Assembly: GCF_000420745.1 (NCBI RefSeq)
Contig: NZ_ATVN01000005.1
Coordinates: forward strand, 124,001 to 188,000
Origin: Pseudorhodobacter ferrugineus DSM 5888
Lineage (GTDB): Bacteria > Pseudomonadota > Alphaproteobacteria > Rhodobacterales > Rhodobacteraceae
Reading direction: 5' to 3'
DNA: 64,000 nucleotides
Shown piece after piece: positions 1-8,730 of this stretch (position 1 is its first letter; the number at the start of each line of letters is the position of its first letter). The notes under the pieces were generated by a model. It saw only the letters and a list, made by a program, of their open reading frames with translations. It was not told the origin of the DNA and searched no databases. The position numbers and the translations under genes were made by a program.

Positions 1-388
1 TATCAGCGTTGGCCAATCCGCGACGACCCTGTCGGGCGGCGAGGCACAGCGCGTCAAGCTGTCCAAGGAACTTGCCCGCCGCGCCACGGGCCGCACGCTC
101 TATATTCTGGACGAACCCACCACCGGCCTGCATTTCGAAGACGTCAAAAAACTGCTCGAGGTGCTGCATGAATTGGTCGATCAAGGCAACACCGTCATCG
201 TGATCGAACACAACCTTGATGTCGTCAAAACCGCCGATTGGGTCATTGATATTGGCCCCGAAGGCGGCGATGGCGGCGGCTATATCGTGGCCACCGGCAC
301 CCCCGAAGATATCGCAGCGGTCGAGGCGAGCCATACAGGCCGCTACTTGCGCGATATGTTAAAGCCGCGCAAAGTGGCGGCAGAATAA
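1..388 (+). CDS. uvrA: UvrABC excinuclease subunit A, C-terminal end (partial)
   Basis: This is the last 128 or so residues of UvrA, the DNA-damage-scanning ATPase of nucleotide excision repair; the gene begins outside the window. The visible part holds the second ABC ATPase signature ([11 protein letters not shown]), followed by Walker B ([12 protein letters not shown]) and the switch histidine in VIVIEHN. The tail [13 protein letters not shown] and a short basic end are typical of UvrA C-termini. The reading frame starts at base 2 and closes with TAA. The next gene follows 15 bases later on the same strand and may be co-transcribed. Confidence 0.97.
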   Translation, partial: ISVGQSATTLSGGEAQRVKLSKELARRATGRTLYILDEPTTGLHFEDVKKLLEVLHELVDQGNTVIVIEHNLDVVKTADWVIDIGPEGGDGGGYIVATGTPEDIAAVEASHTGRYLRDMLKPRKVAAE

Positions 389-403
389 AGCTTAAGGGGT
401 GAA

Positions 404-1396
404 ATGGAACGGTTTTTCAAACTTTTGGGCCGTGGCCTGCAACTCACGGCCGCGTTCGGCTTGCTGCTTTGGGCGGTTTTTGCCGTTCATTATCAGCTGA
501 AACCGCCGTTCCAAATGGCGGGAATCGTCGCCATCGCAGGCACCGCCCTTGTGATCCTGTTCCTCTCCAGCCGTGGCAAATGGCGCGGTGTCTGGCGCTG
601 GATGGGCCTGTCCGCGCTGGTCATTTTCGGCTGGTGGTACACCATCACCCCGCGCAGCGACCGCGATTGGATGGTCGACGTATCGCGTGGTGTGACCGCC
701 GAACCCGTCGCAGGCGGCCTGCTGGTCAAAAACATCCGCAACTTTGATTGGACCTCGGAAACCGACGCGACCGCCGCTTGGTATGACGCCACAGTCAACC
801 CCGATGATATCACCTCGGTTGATATGCTTTTGTCGACATGGGGCAACCCTGACATTGCCCATGCGATTGTCAGTTTCGGGTTCAAAACCGGCCAACATAT
901 TGCTTTTTCAGTCGAAACCCGCAAAGAGGTAGGCGAAACCTATTCCACCTTGGGCGGTTTTTTCCGCCTTTATGAACTCACTCTGATCGCCGCGGATGAG
1001 CGTGACATCGCCCGCTTGCGCACCGATCTGCGCGGCGAAACTGTCAGCCTTTATCCCATCGATCTGACGCTTGATCAACGCAAAGCGTTGTTTATGTCTT
1101 ATATAGATTTCGGCAGCCAACTTGCCGCACAACCGGCGTGGTACAACACCTTGACCACCAATTGCACGACCGTGCCGTATTTCATGGTTGCCGAATTTTC
1201 CAACCGCGTCACGCTTGACCGTCGCATGATGCTGCCCGGGCGTTTGCCGGAATACTTGCACGAATTGGGTGTGTTGGCAAAAGGCCAAGACATGGCACAG
1301 GTCCGTACCCGCGCCCGTCTTGGCGCGCTTGGCCCCGTGGGCCCTGACAGCGCCGCCTTTTCCAAATCGATGCGCCGCGCTTGGGTCACGCCCTAG
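404..1396 (+). CDS. DUF4105 (Lnb N-terminal periplasmic) domain membrane protein
   Basis: A 330-residue inner-membrane protein of the DUF4105 family, which resembles the periplasmic domain of the lysophospholipid/lipoprotein acyltransferase Lnb. The first about 90 residues contain three hydrophobic segments (roughly residues 8-28, 40-52 and 63-77), and the remainder should face the periplasm. The family core is visible as YNTLTTNCTTVPY, with a conserved Asn-Cys that is probably catalytic. An AAGGGGTGAA Shine-Dalgarno region precedes the ATG, 15 bases after uvrA. The substrate is unknown; the family assignment is firmer than any function. Confidence 0.85.
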   Translation: MERFFKLLGRGLQLTAAFGLLLWAVFAVHYQLKPPFQMAGIVAIAGTALVILFLSSRGKWRGVWRWMGLSALVIFGWWYTITPRSDRDWMVDVSRGVTAEPVAGGLLVKNIRNFDWTSETDATAAWYDATVNPDDITSVDMLLSTWGNPDIAHAIVSFGFKTGQHIAFSVETRKEVGETYSTLGGFFRLYELTLIAADERDIARLRTDLRGETVSLYPIDLTLDQRKALFMSYIDFGSQLAAQPAWYNTLTTNCTTVPYFMVAEFSNRVTLDRRMMLPGRLPEYLHELGVLAKGQDMAQVRTRARLGALGPVGPDSAAFSKSMRRAWVTP

Positions 1397-1411
1397 GCGC
1401 GGCGCCCAAGA

Positions 1412-1621
1412 TCACCCTTTACGCATCGTGCAGCTGGAAATGCCAAAGATCGAATAGGCGGGGCAGGTGCGCGTCAAACCTGTGCCAAGCGCTATCACGC
1501 CCAGCACCACAAACACCCAACGAAAGCCGAACCCGGGCATCAGGAAAAACGCGGCCAAAAGCGCTACGCCAACTGCAATCCGCAACACCCGGTCAATACC
1601 GCCAACATTGGTTTTGAACAT
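1412..1621 (-). CDS. YgaP-like / DUF2892 small inner-membrane protein
   Basis: A 69-residue protein with two closely spaced hydrophobic segments (about residues 12-28 and 34-48) and a cysteine-containing tail (CPAYSIFGISSC). This matches the DUF2892 membrane domain found alone or fused to rhodanese, as in YgaP. Such proteins are often linked to sulfide or persulfide metabolism, but no rhodanese domain or sulfur gene is adjacent here. The ATG follows a clear TTAGGAG ribosome site. It is convergent with the DUF4105 gene. An inverted repeat upstream (1632-1676) may be its operator. Confidence 0.8.
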   Translation of the reverse strand: MFKTNVGGIDRVLRIAVGVALLAAFFLMPGFGFRWVFVVLGVIALGTGLTRTCPAYSIFGISSCTMRKG

Positions 1622-1631
1622 CTCATACTCC

Positions 1632-1676
1632 TAAGCGGGCAGGAATTGCCCTTACCCGCTTAATATAAATCATATT
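1632..1676. promoter_or_regulatory. Inverted repeats upstream of the YgaP-like gene
   Basis: Two palindromes lie directly upstream of the minus-strand YgaP-like gene. TAAGCGGG (1632-1639) pairs with CCCGCTTA (1655-1662). It is followed by AATAT-N5-ATATT (1662-1676), which overlaps by one base. AT-rich dyads of this kind resemble operators of ArsR-family sulfur-responsive repressors (BigR/SqrR type) that often control DUF2892 proteins. The dyads are seen directly; the regulator is inferred and no ArsR gene is in the window. Confidence 0.35.
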
Positions 1677-1699
1677 CCAATTATTGCAATTGATCCAAG

Positions 1700-2572
1700 T
1701 CAGCCGCGCCCGCGTTTTTCAAACCGAGGCAACATCGCACTGAAATCGCGGCCATTGCCATCCTCATCCTCAACAAACCGCGCATAGAGGGCAGCCGCCG
1801 CAGCGCCCATCGGCGTGTCTGCGTCCACCGCTTCGGCTGCTTGCTGTGACAGGCGCAAATCCTTCAGCATCAGTTCCGCCGCAAAACCGGGGGCATAGCC
1901 ATTGTCAGCCGGGCTTTTGGGCCCAACACCCGGGGCAGGGCAATAGGCGTTCATCGTCCATGAATAACCCGATGAGGTACTGACCACATCAAACATCTTT
2001 TGCCGGTCCAGCCCCAGTTTGTCAGCCAAAGCAAAGGCCTCGCAGGTGGCAATCATCGTGACGCCCAAAATCATGTTGTTGCAAATCTTGGCCGATTGTC
2101 CGGCCCCCGCAGCCCCGCAATGCACCGCCTTTTGGCCCATAACCGCAAACAACGGCTGCACGGTCGCAAATGCCGCATCCGACCCGCCGACCATAAAGGT
2201 CAACGTGCCTGCCGTGGCCCCGCCAACCCCGCCCGAAACCGGCGCATCCAAGGCATCCAACCCCGCCTCCACGGCCTGCTCGGCCACGGCCCGCGCGCTG
2301 TCCACATCGACAGTCGAACAATCACACAGCACCGCCCCCGCCGCCATTGCAGGGATCACCTCACCCGCCACGGCCCGCAATATCGCACCGTTCGGGAGCA
2401 TGGTAATCACCACCTCCGCCCCTTGCGCCGCCTGTGCCGCCGATCCCGCCGCCACGACCCCTGCCGGCATTGGAGCTGTCAAATCAAACCCAACAACCTC
2501 ATGCCCCGCGGCCACCAGATTGGCCGCCATCGGCCCGCCCATATTGCCCAAGCCGATAAACCCGATCTTCAT
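1700..2572 (-). CDS. mmsB: 3-hydroxyisobutyrate dehydrogenase
   Basis: A 290-residue NAD-dependent dehydrogenase that oxidises 3-hydroxyisobutyrate to methylmalonate semialdehyde in valine catabolism. The N-terminus carries the Rossmann motif GLGNMG (residues 7-12). DAPVSGG (109-115) is the family substrate-binding signature, and GQSAKICNN contains the catalytic Lys162. Its ATG overlaps the stop of the upstream hydrolase gene by four bases (ATGA), showing translational coupling. It is the last gene of a four-gene operon that supplies every step from an acyl-CoA dehydrogenase to propionyl-CoA. Length is normal for the family. Confidence 0.95.
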   Translation of the reverse strand: MKIGFIGLGNMGGPMAANLVAAGHEVVGFDLTAPMPAGVVAAGSAAQAAQGAEVVITMLPNGAILRAVAGEVIPAMAAGAVLCDCSTVDVDSARAVAEQAVEAGLDALDAPVSGGVGGATAGTLTFMVGGSDAAFATVQPLFAVMGQKAVHCGAAGAGQSAKICNNMILGVTMIATCEAFALADKLGLDRQKMFDVVSTSSGYSWTMNAYCPAPGVGPKSPADNGYAPGFAAELMLKDLRLSQQAAEAVDADTPMGAAAAALYARFVEDEDGNGRDFSAMLPRFEKRGRG

Positions 2573-3609
2573 AGCCTCTCCTCCACTGTCCAGGCCTGCG
2601 CCCCCAAAGGCATCAACATCGCCGCTACCGCAGCGCCACTAACCGCCTCAATACTCCCGTGCAACCACCGCGGCGCGCGGTCCTTATCAATCACCGCCGC
2701 CCGAATACCTTCCAGAAAATCGCCCTGTTCCTGCGCGCGGTGGGTATAGCGGTACTCCAGCTCCAGCGCGCGGGGCAGGGTGGGGCTGTCCCCCAAACGG
2801 TGCTGCATCTCCACAGCCGCACTTGCCGCCAGCGGCGACACGCGCCCCAGCGCCTTCAGCGCCCCAACGGCAAAATCACTGTCATCGCCGCGCAAGGACC
2901 GCGCAATATCGCCCAAAGTCTCACCGCCAAAATGGCGGTCAATCGCCGCTTGCTGCCTCGACAACGCGCCCTCGGGGGCCGGGCGAACAAACCGCTCCAA
3001 CGCGCCCACACCGTCCAAAACCAGCGCTGCAATCAATGCAGGCCACTCGGCCTCAGGCACAAACACATCCGCAAAGCCTGCATAGATCGCATCGGCAGGC
3101 CCCATCCGCGTGCCCGTGGTGCCCAAATACTCACCCAACCGCCCCATCCCAAGCGCGAGCAGAAACGACCCGCCGACATCCGGCACCAACCCGATCCCGC
3201 ATTCCGGCATCGCAATCTGGCTTGTCTCCCCGACAACGCGGGTGCGCGCATGGCAGCCCACACCAACCCCGCCGCCCATCGTAAAACCCTGCATCAAGCT
3301 GACCACAGGCTTCGGATACCCCGCAATCCGCAGGTTCATCCGGTATTCCTTGCGCCAGAAATCTTGGCCATGCGCAAAATTGCCCGCCATTCCTGCGGTA
3401 TACAGCTCGGCAATATCGCCACCGGCGCAAAAGGCACGCGCGCCTGCGGCATCAATCACCACCAAATCTACGTCATCATCCTCGGCCCACGCCATCAACG
3501 CCGCATCCAGCGCCCCACACATCGCCTCGCTTAACGCGTTCAACGCCGCAGGTCGGTTCAGCGTCACGCGCCCGCACCGCCCCTCAACCCTGATCAGAAT
3601 GTCGCTCAT
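2569..3609 (-). CDS. 3-hydroxyisobutyryl-CoA hydrolase (enoyl-CoA hydratase family)
   Basis: A 346-residue crotonase-fold protein. The oxyanion-hole region reads AFCAGGDI (59-66) and FTMGGGVGVG (109-118). The motif MPECGIGLVPDVGGS (about 134-148) has the Glu and Asp typical of 3-hydroxyisobutyryl-CoA hydrolases rather than true hydratases. The length, about 90 residues beyond a simple enoyl-CoA hydratase, also fits. The enzyme releases free 3-hydroxyisobutyrate for MmsB. It overlaps both neighbours by four bases. The separate enoyl-CoA hydratase step of valine degradation is not encoded here and must be supplied elsewhere. Confidence 0.9.
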   Translation of the reverse strand: MSDILIRVEGRCGRVTLNRPAALNALSEAMCGALDAALMAWAEDDDVDLVVIDAAGARAFCAGGDIAELYTAGMAGNFAHGQDFWRKEYRMNLRIAGYPKPVVSLMQGFTMGGGVGVGCHARTRVVGETSQIAMPECGIGLVPDVGGSFLLALGMGRLGEYLGTTGTRMGPADAIYAGFADVFVPEAEWPALIAALVLDGVGALERFVRPAPEGALSRQQAAIDRHFGGETLGDIARSLRGDDSDFAVGALKALGRVSPLAASAAVEMQHRLGDSPTLPRALELEYRYTHRAQEQGDFLEGIRAAVIDKDRAPRWLHGSIEAVSGAAVAAMLMPLGAQAWTVEERL

Positions 3610-4748
3610 CTTGCAGCCAACATTTGCCGCGCAATAATCACGCGCATAATCTCGTTCGTGCCTTCCAAAATCTGATGCACCCGCAAATCGCGCACGATCT
3701 TTTCAATCCCGTAATCGGCCAAATAGCCATAGCCGCCATGCAGCTGCAAACAGCCGTTCGCCACCTCAAAACAGGCGTCCGTCACATACAGCTTCGCCAT
3801 CGCACAAAACTTGGTGGCCTCGGGCGCGCCCGCATCCAGCAACCCCGCCGCATGGCGTAAAAACACCCGCGCGGTTTGCAACTTCACCTCCATATCGGCC
3901 AACCGAAACTGCAAACCCTGAAACTGGTCGATGCTTTGGCCAAACGCCTTACGCTCGCCCATATAGGTCAACGTCGCATCTAGCGCCGCCTGCGCCCCGC
4001 CCAAAGCACAGGCCGCAATGTTCAACCGCCCGCCGTCCAACCCCGCCATCGCATAGGAAAACCCGCGCCCTTCCTCGCCCAGCAAGTTGTCCGCAGGCAC
4101 CAAACAATCATCCAACTGCACCTGTCGCGTCGGCTGCGACCGCCAGCCCATCTTGTCCTCCAGCCCGCCAAACGACAGCCCCTCGGCCCCGTCCTCGACA
4201 ATCAACGCCGAAATCCCCTTGGGCCCCGCGTCCCCCGTCCGCGCCATCACGATATAGGCGTCCGAATAACCGCCCCCCGAAATAAACGCCTTGGTTCCGG
4301 TCATCCGGAGCCCATCATTCCCCCGCACCGCCCGCGTCTTCAACGCCGCTGCATCCGACCCCGATGCAGGCTCGGTCAGGCAATAGGAAAACACCGTCTC
4401 CATCGAACAGATCCGCGGCAACCACCGCGCCTTGGCCTCAGCGCTGCCAAACTTGTCAATCATCCCGCCGCACATATTGTGGATCGACAAAAACGCGGCC
4501 ACTGACGGACAGGCCATAGACAAGGCTTCAAATACCAAGGTCGCATCCAACCGCGACAACCCCGATCCGCCAAACTCTTCAGAAACATAGATCCCGCCCA
4601 GACCAAGCGCTGCCACCTCTGGCCAAAGGTCTTTCGGAATATTCTCCGCTTTTTCCCATTCACGCGCAAAGGGCGCAATCTTTTCGGCACCAAATCCTTG
4701 GGCCATTTCAAAAATTGCGTGCTGTTCTTCGGTCAGGGAAATGCTCAT
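3606..4748 (-). CDS. Acyl-CoA dehydrogenase, probably isobutyryl-CoA dehydrogenase
   Basis: A 380-residue FAD-dependent acyl-CoA dehydrogenase of the short/branched-chain type. The FAD/substrate signature CLTEPASGSDAAALKT is followed by the central beta domain (GTKAFISGGG). The C-terminal helical domain ends with ILEGTNEIMR, where Glu362 is in the catalytic-base position used by SCAD and isobutyryl-CoA dehydrogenases. Its place next to mmsA, mmsB and the hydrolase makes isobutyryl-CoA in valine degradation the likely substrate. The ATG has a GAGAGG ribosome site. A repeat element separates it from the upstream mmsA gene. Confidence 0.92.
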   Translation of the reverse strand: MSISLTEEQHAIFEMAQGFGAEKIAPFAREWEKAENIPKDLWPEVAALGLGGIYVSEEFGGSGLSRLDATLVFEALSMACPSVAAFLSIHNMCGGMIDKFGSAEAKARWLPRICSMETVFSYCLTEPASGSDAAALKTRAVRGNDGLRMTGTKAFISGGGYSDAYIVMARTGDAGPKGISALIVEDGAEGLSFGGLEDKMGWRSQPTRQVQLDDCLVPADNLLGEEGRGFSYAMAGLDGGRLNIAACALGGAQAALDATLTYMGERKAFGQSIDQFQGLQFRLADMEVKLQTARVFLRHAAGLLDAGAPEATKFCAMAKLYVTDACFEVANGCLQLHGGYGYLADYGIEKIVRDLRVHQILEGTNEIMRVIIARQMLAAR

Positions 4749-4825
4749 GGCAGGGGCCTCTCTACAAGGATCAGTCAGAATTGAACAAATGTTTAATTCA
4801 CAACTCTTTCAACACTGTTTCAAAC

Positions 4826-4880
4826 CCTTTTTCTGTTCGAAAATATCCACAGGGGGTCTGGGGGCGCGTGCGCCCCCAGC
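4826..4880 (-). repeat. Intergenic repeat element, copy 1 (hairpin plus GATATTTT core)
   Basis: Read on the minus strand, this stretch has a perfect ten-base dyad (CTGGGGGCGC / GCGCCCCCAG, 4858-4879), then AGACCCCC, then GTGGATATTTTCGAACAG and AAAAAGGG. The same order (GC-rich hairpin, C-run, GATATTTT, GAA-AG-AAAAAG) recurs at 18580-18666 and 49425-49493. It lies 3' of mmsA and could act as a processing or termination hairpin, although no T-run follows directly. I interpret it as a small dispersed intergenic repeat. Confidence 0.6.
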
Positions 4881-4889
4881 TTGGTCCGA

Positions 4890-6389
4890 TCAATCCATCG
4901 CCTTAAAGTTAAACTCACCACCTTCTTTAATCCCCGAAGGCCAGCGCGCCGTCACAGTCTTGGTCCGCGTATAAAAGCGGAACGCATCCGGCCCATGCTG
5001 GTTCAAATCGCCAAAGCCCGATTTTTTCCAACCGCCAAAGGTGTGATAGGCCAGCGGCACCGGAATAGGCACGTTAATCCCCACCATCCCCACATTGATC
5101 CGCGCTGCAAAGTCGCGCGCCGTGTCACCATCGCGGGTGAAAATCGCGGTGCCATTGCCATATTCATGGTCCATCGCATAGCCCACGGCCTCCTCATAGG
5201 TCTTGGCCCGCACACAGGACAGCACCGGCCCAAAAATCTCCTTGCGGTAAATCTCCATATCCGTGGTCACATGGTCAAACAAATGCGGCCCCACGAAATA
5301 GCCATCCTCATAGCCCTGCAACTTAAACCCGCGCCCGTCGACGACCAGCTTGGCCCCTTGCGCCACACCAGACTCGACCAGCTTCAGGATGTTCGCCTTG
5401 GCCGCCGCCGTCACAACAGGGCCATAATCAATATCATTGCCCGCCGTGTAAGGGCCAACCTTTAGCTTCTCAATCCGCGGGATCAGCTTGGCAATCAGCG
5501 CGTCTGCCGTAGCCTCCCCCACTGGCACCGCGACCGAAATAGCCATGCAGCGCTCGCCAGCAGCCCCAAAACCCGCCCCAATCAGCGCATCCGCCGCCTG
5601 GTCCAAATCGGCATCCGGCATAATGATCATGTGGTTCTTGGCACCACCAAAACACTGCACTCGCTTGCCGTTGGAACAGCCGCGCCCATAGATATATTCC
5701 GCAATCGGGGTCGACCCGACAAAGCCAATCGCTTGCACAGTTTCATTGTCCAAAATCGCATCGACCGATTCCTTGTCACCGTTTACCACCTGCAAAACGC
5801 CGTCCGGCAGCCCCGCTTCCTTGAACAGCTCGGCCAGCATCAACGGCACCGACGGGTCACGCTCGGACGGTTTCAAAATAAACGCGTTCCCGCAGGCCAA
5901 CGCCGGGCCCATTTTCCACAATGGTATCATCGCCGGAAAGTTGAACGGCGTAATGCCAGCCGCCACACCCAAGGGCTGGCGCATCGAATACATATCAATC
6001 CCGGGGCCAGCGCTATCCGTAAAATCGCCCTTCAGCATCTGTGCCGCGTTGATGCAAAACTCGATCACCTCAAGCCCGCGTTGCACATCGCCCTTGGCAT
6101 CGGGAATGGTCTTGCCATGCTCGCGCGATAGCGCCTCGGCCAGCTTTTCCATATCGCGGTTGATCAGGCCAACCATCGCCATCATCACGCGGCCCCGCTT
6201 TTGCGGGTTGGTGGCCCCCCAAGCGACTTGCGCCTTGGCGGCATCGGCAACGGCTGCGTCCAGCTCGGCCTTGGATGCCAAAGGCACCCGTGCCTGCACT
6301 TCGCCCGTCGCTGGGTTAAACACATCGGCAAACCGCCCCGATGTCCCTTTAACGTGTTTGCCGTTAATCCAATGGCTCAACTCTTGCAT
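4890..6389 (-). CDS. mmsA: Methylmalonate-semialdehyde dehydrogenase (CoA-acylating)
   Basis: A 499-residue aldehyde dehydrogenase that converts methylmalonate semialdehyde, NAD and CoA to propionyl-CoA and CO2; it also acts on malonate semialdehyde. Diagnostic stretches are GITPFNFPAMIPLWK (about 145-159), GFVGSTPIAEYIYG (222-235) and GAAGERCMAIS, with the catalytic Cys281. Length is standard for MmsA. It is the promoter-proximal gene of the valine-degradation cluster and diverges from a LysR regulator across about 100 bases, a common arrangement for substrate-induced control. Confidence 0.96.
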   Translation of the reverse strand: MQELSHWINGKHVKGTSGRFADVFNPATGEVQARVPLASKAELDAAVADAAKAQVAWGATNPQKRGRVMMAMVGLINRDMEKLAEALSREHGKTIPDAKGDVQRGLEVIEFCINAAQMLKGDFTDSAGPGIDMYSMRQPLGVAAGITPFNFPAMIPLWKMGPALACGNAFILKPSERDPSVPLMLAELFKEAGLPDGVLQVVNGDKESVDAILDNETVQAIGFVGSTPIAEYIYGRGCSNGKRVQCFGGAKNHMIIMPDADLDQAADALIGAGFGAAGERCMAISVAVPVGEATADALIAKLIPRIEKLKVGPYTAGNDIDYGPVVTAAAKANILKLVESGVAQGAKLVVDGRGFKLQGYEDGYFVGPHLFDHVTTDMEIYRKEIFGPVLSCVRAKTYEEAVGYAMDHEYGNGTAIFTRDGDTARDFAARINVGMVGINVPIPVPLAYHTFGGWKKSGFGDLNQHGPDAFRFYTRTKTVTARWPSGIKEGGEFNFKAMD

Positions 6390-6491
6390 AGCATCCTCCA
6401 GATGTGACTTTCCCTCACCCTAGCCTTGCAAAATCGCGCGATAAAGGGGCAATATTCCAAAAGCGTTTTGCATATTTGCAGGGGTAACCAC

Positions 6492-7391
6492 ATGGACTGG
6501 GACGATCTGCGCATATTTCTGGCTGTGGCGCGGGCCGAATCCCTGTCCGGCGCGGGCAAAACCCTGCGCATCGACCCCGCCACAGTAGGCCGCCGCATTG
6601 CCCGCCTCGAATCCACCCTTGCCACGCGCCTTTTCACCAAAACCCCACAAGGCTATGCCCTGACCGATGCAGGCCAACGCCTGATGGACCCCGCTTTGGC
6701 CACCGAAACAGCCGCCGCCACGGCAAGCGAAAGCCTGCACACAGGCAATGAGGCCCTCTCCGGCCAAATCCGCCTTGGCGCCCCCGATGGCAGCGCGAAC
6801 TACCTTCTGCCTCAGGTCCTGGCCCAAATCAGCGCCGATCACCCCAGCCTTGAAATCCAGCTCGTCGCCTTGCCGCGCGTGTTCAACCTGTCCAAACGCG
6901 AGGCCGATATGGCCATCGCCGTGTCGCGCCCCGAAACCGGCCGCCTGACCGTGCAAAAACTGACCGATTACCACCTCCACCTCGCCGCCTCACGCCAATA
7001 CCTTGCGCAAAACCCAGCCATCACCTGCCGCGAAGACCTGAAACACCACCGCATCGTCGGCTACATAGCCGATATGATTTTCGACAAAGAACTGGATTAT
7101 CTTGGCGAATTCGCATCCGCGCCCAACCTCGCGTCCAACTCTGTCTCGGTGCAAACCCAGCTGATGCGCGCAGGGGCAGGGGTTGGCATGGTCCACGATT
7201 TCGCCATGCCCTTTGCCCCCGAACTGGTGCAGGTCTTGCCCGAAACTGTGGCGCTGACCCGCAGCTTCTGGCTGGTGCGCCACGCCGATGATGCGCCGAT
7301 CAAGCGCCTTAACACATTCGCCGACCTGCTGGCCATCGGCCTGCGCCGCGAATTGCAACGGCTGGAAGCGCACCCCAAATCAATCGCTTGA
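6492..7391 (+). CDS. LysR-family transcriptional regulator
   Basis: A 299-residue LysR-type regulator. An N-terminal winged helix-turn-helix (MDWDDLRIFLAVARAESL to about residue 60) precedes a periplasmic-binding-like effector domain. I chose the ATG at 6492 rather than an upstream in-frame ATG at 6426, because LysR proteins begin at this motif and a GGGGTAACC site precedes it. The recognition helix reads DPATVGRRIARLE instead of the common SQPAVSRQI form. It is divergent from mmsA, so control of the valine-degradation operon is plausible, though the ligand is unknown. Confidence 0.88.
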   Translation: MDWDDLRIFLAVARAESLSGAGKTLRIDPATVGRRIARLESTLATRLFTKTPQGYALTDAGQRLMDPALATETAAATASESLHTGNEALSGQIRLGAPDGSANYLLPQVLAQISADHPSLEIQLVALPRVFNLSKREADMAIAVSRPETGRLTVQKLTDYHLHLAASRQYLAQNPAITCREDLKHHRIVGYIADMIFDKELDYLGEFASAPNLASNSVSVQTQLMRAGAGVGMVHDFAMPFAPELVQVLPETVALTRSFWLVRHADDAPIKRLNTFADLLAIGLRRELQRLEAHPKSIA

Positions 7392-7445
7392 CACACAGCC
7401 CCCCGCCAGACGACCCTGATACTAACGGTCACGAAGGAGGACGCT

Positions 7446-7880
7446 ATGCTGGTCAAACAAATCCTGTCATCGAAACCCACGGGCAAGGTGTTCACTCTCG
7501 CCCCCCATGCCACCCTAAGCGAGGCCGCGGCCTTGCTGTCGGACAAACGCATCGGCGCGATCATTGTGTCAAAGGATGGCAAACACCCCGCAGGCATCCT
7601 GTCCGAGCGCGATATCGTGCGCGAACTGGGCAAACGCGGTGTTGTCTGCATGACCGACACAGTGGATCAGGTCATGACCACCAAGCTGATTGGCTGCACC
7701 AATGCCGACAGCGCCGACAGCGTCATGCAGAAAATGACCGATGGCCGCTTTCGCCACATGCCGGTTATGGACGGCGAAGTCATGATCGGCCTGATTTCCA
7801 TCGGGGATGTGGTCAAGGCACGGCTGTCGGAACTGTCGATGGAAAAAGACGCGCTGGAAGGCATGATCAAGGGGTTTTAA
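7446..7880 (+). CDS. CBS-domain pair protein
   Basis: A 144-residue soluble protein consisting of two tandem CBS motifs (about residues 8-62 and 75-128; note GILSERDIVREL and MIGLISIGDVVK). CBS pairs bind adenosine nucleotides and usually regulate partner enzymes or transporters. Stand-alone versions like this are common in alphaproteobacteria and no partner can be named from context. The start has a strong AAGGAGGA ribosome site six bases upstream of the ATG. The downstream neighbour is coaD, 71 bases away. Confidence 0.88.
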   Translation: MLVKQILSSKPTGKVFTLAPHATLSEAAALLSDKRIGAIIVSKDGKHPAGILSERDIVRELGKRGVVCMTDTVDQVMTTKLIGCTNADSADSVMQKMTDGRFRHMPVMDGEVMIGLISIGDVVKARLSELSMEKDALEGMIKGF

Positions 7881-7951
7881 CCCCCTAAAACCCGCTTGCA
7901 ATCTGGCGCGCAATAATGTTGCGTGGCCCAGCAAGTACAAGGAAAGCTGCC

Positions 7952-8443
7952 ATGCGTATAGGTCTGTACCCCGGAACCTTTGACCCGGTCACTTTGGGCC
8001 ATACCGATATTATCCAACGCGCAATGGCGCTGGTCGATAAGCTGGTGATCGGCGTCGCCATCAACCGCGACAAAAGCCCCTTGTTCACGCTCGAAGAACG
8101 CGTGGCCATGGTCGAGGCGGAATGCGCCGCGATCACCGCCAAAACCGGCGGCCAAATCGTTGTCCACCCGTTTGAAAACCTGCTGATTGATTGCGCCCGC
8201 GATGTAGGGGCGACCGTCATCATCCGCGGCCTGCGCGCCGTAGCCGATTTTGAATATGAATTTCAAATGGTTGGCATGAACCGCGCGTTGGATTCGTCGA
8301 TTGAAACCGTCTTCCTGATGGCCGACGCGCGGCGTCAGGCCATAGCATCCAAGCTGGTCAAGGAAATTGCGCGGCTGGGTGGGGATATCACCAAATTCGT
8401 GCCGCCCGCGGTGCGCGATGCCTTGGTAGAGCGGTATAAGTAA
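7952..8443 (+). CDS. coaD: Pantetheine-phosphate adenylyltransferase
   Basis: A 163-residue enzyme that transfers AMP from ATP to 4'-phosphopantetheine, the penultimate step of coenzyme A synthesis. GTFDPVTLGHTDI near the N-terminus contains the nucleotidyltransferase T/HxGH motif. The C-terminal SKLVKEIARLGGDITKFVPP matches CoaD. I chose the ATG at 7952, preceded by AAGGAAA; an upstream ATG at 7916 would add 12 residues absent from the family. The 3' flank carries three closely spaced CCTCC motifs (8450-8470). Confidence 0.96.
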   Translation: MRIGLYPGTFDPVTLGHTDIIQRAMALVDKLVIGVAINRDKSPLFTLEERVAMVEAECAAITAKTGGQIVVHPFENLLIDCARDVGATVIIRGLRAVADFEYEFQMVGMNRALDSSIETVFLMADARRQAIASKLVKEIARLGGDITKFVPPAVRDALVERYK

Positions 8444-8500
8444 ACTCGGCCTCCACAGCCTCCAGCCTCCGGGCGCTATGCCCAGACAGGCCCTGTGGCC

Positions 8501-8662
8501 TTAGTTCCAAACCGCCTTTTGGGCAATGCGGTCCGCATCTCCGCGAAACAGCCCAAGATCCAATGCCACATCCAGCGGCAGGTGTGCAATCTCATTGCGT
8601 GTTGCGATATAGCGCGCCCGATTTTTCAGCGCGGTTTGCAGTTTATTGATAAGCGTTTTCAT
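8501..8662 (-). CDS. DUF1127-like small protein (53 aa)
   Basis: A short reading frame begins MKTLINKLQTALKNRARYIA and ends with DADRIAQKAVWN. It has the DUF1127 pattern: a basic amphipathic helix with RARYIATRNEI, then a Leu-Pro turn and a DLGLFRGD segment. Such small Arg-rich proteins are abundant in Rhodobacteraceae; one in Rhodobacter (CcaF1) is reported to bind RNA. A GAGGAC ribosome site precedes the ATG. It is convergent with coaD. A LacI-type palindrome (8731-8744) lies about 70 bases upstream of its start. The coding assignment is strong; the function is inferred. Confidence 0.75.
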   Translation of the reverse strand: MKTLINKLQTALKNRARYIATRNEIAHLPLDVALDLGLFRGDADRIAQKAVWN

Positions 8663-8730
8663 ATGTCCTCACGTCCATCCAAAGCTTGGCCCCATGCCAA
8701 AACTTCTTATTCTCTCCATATCGGGGGAAA

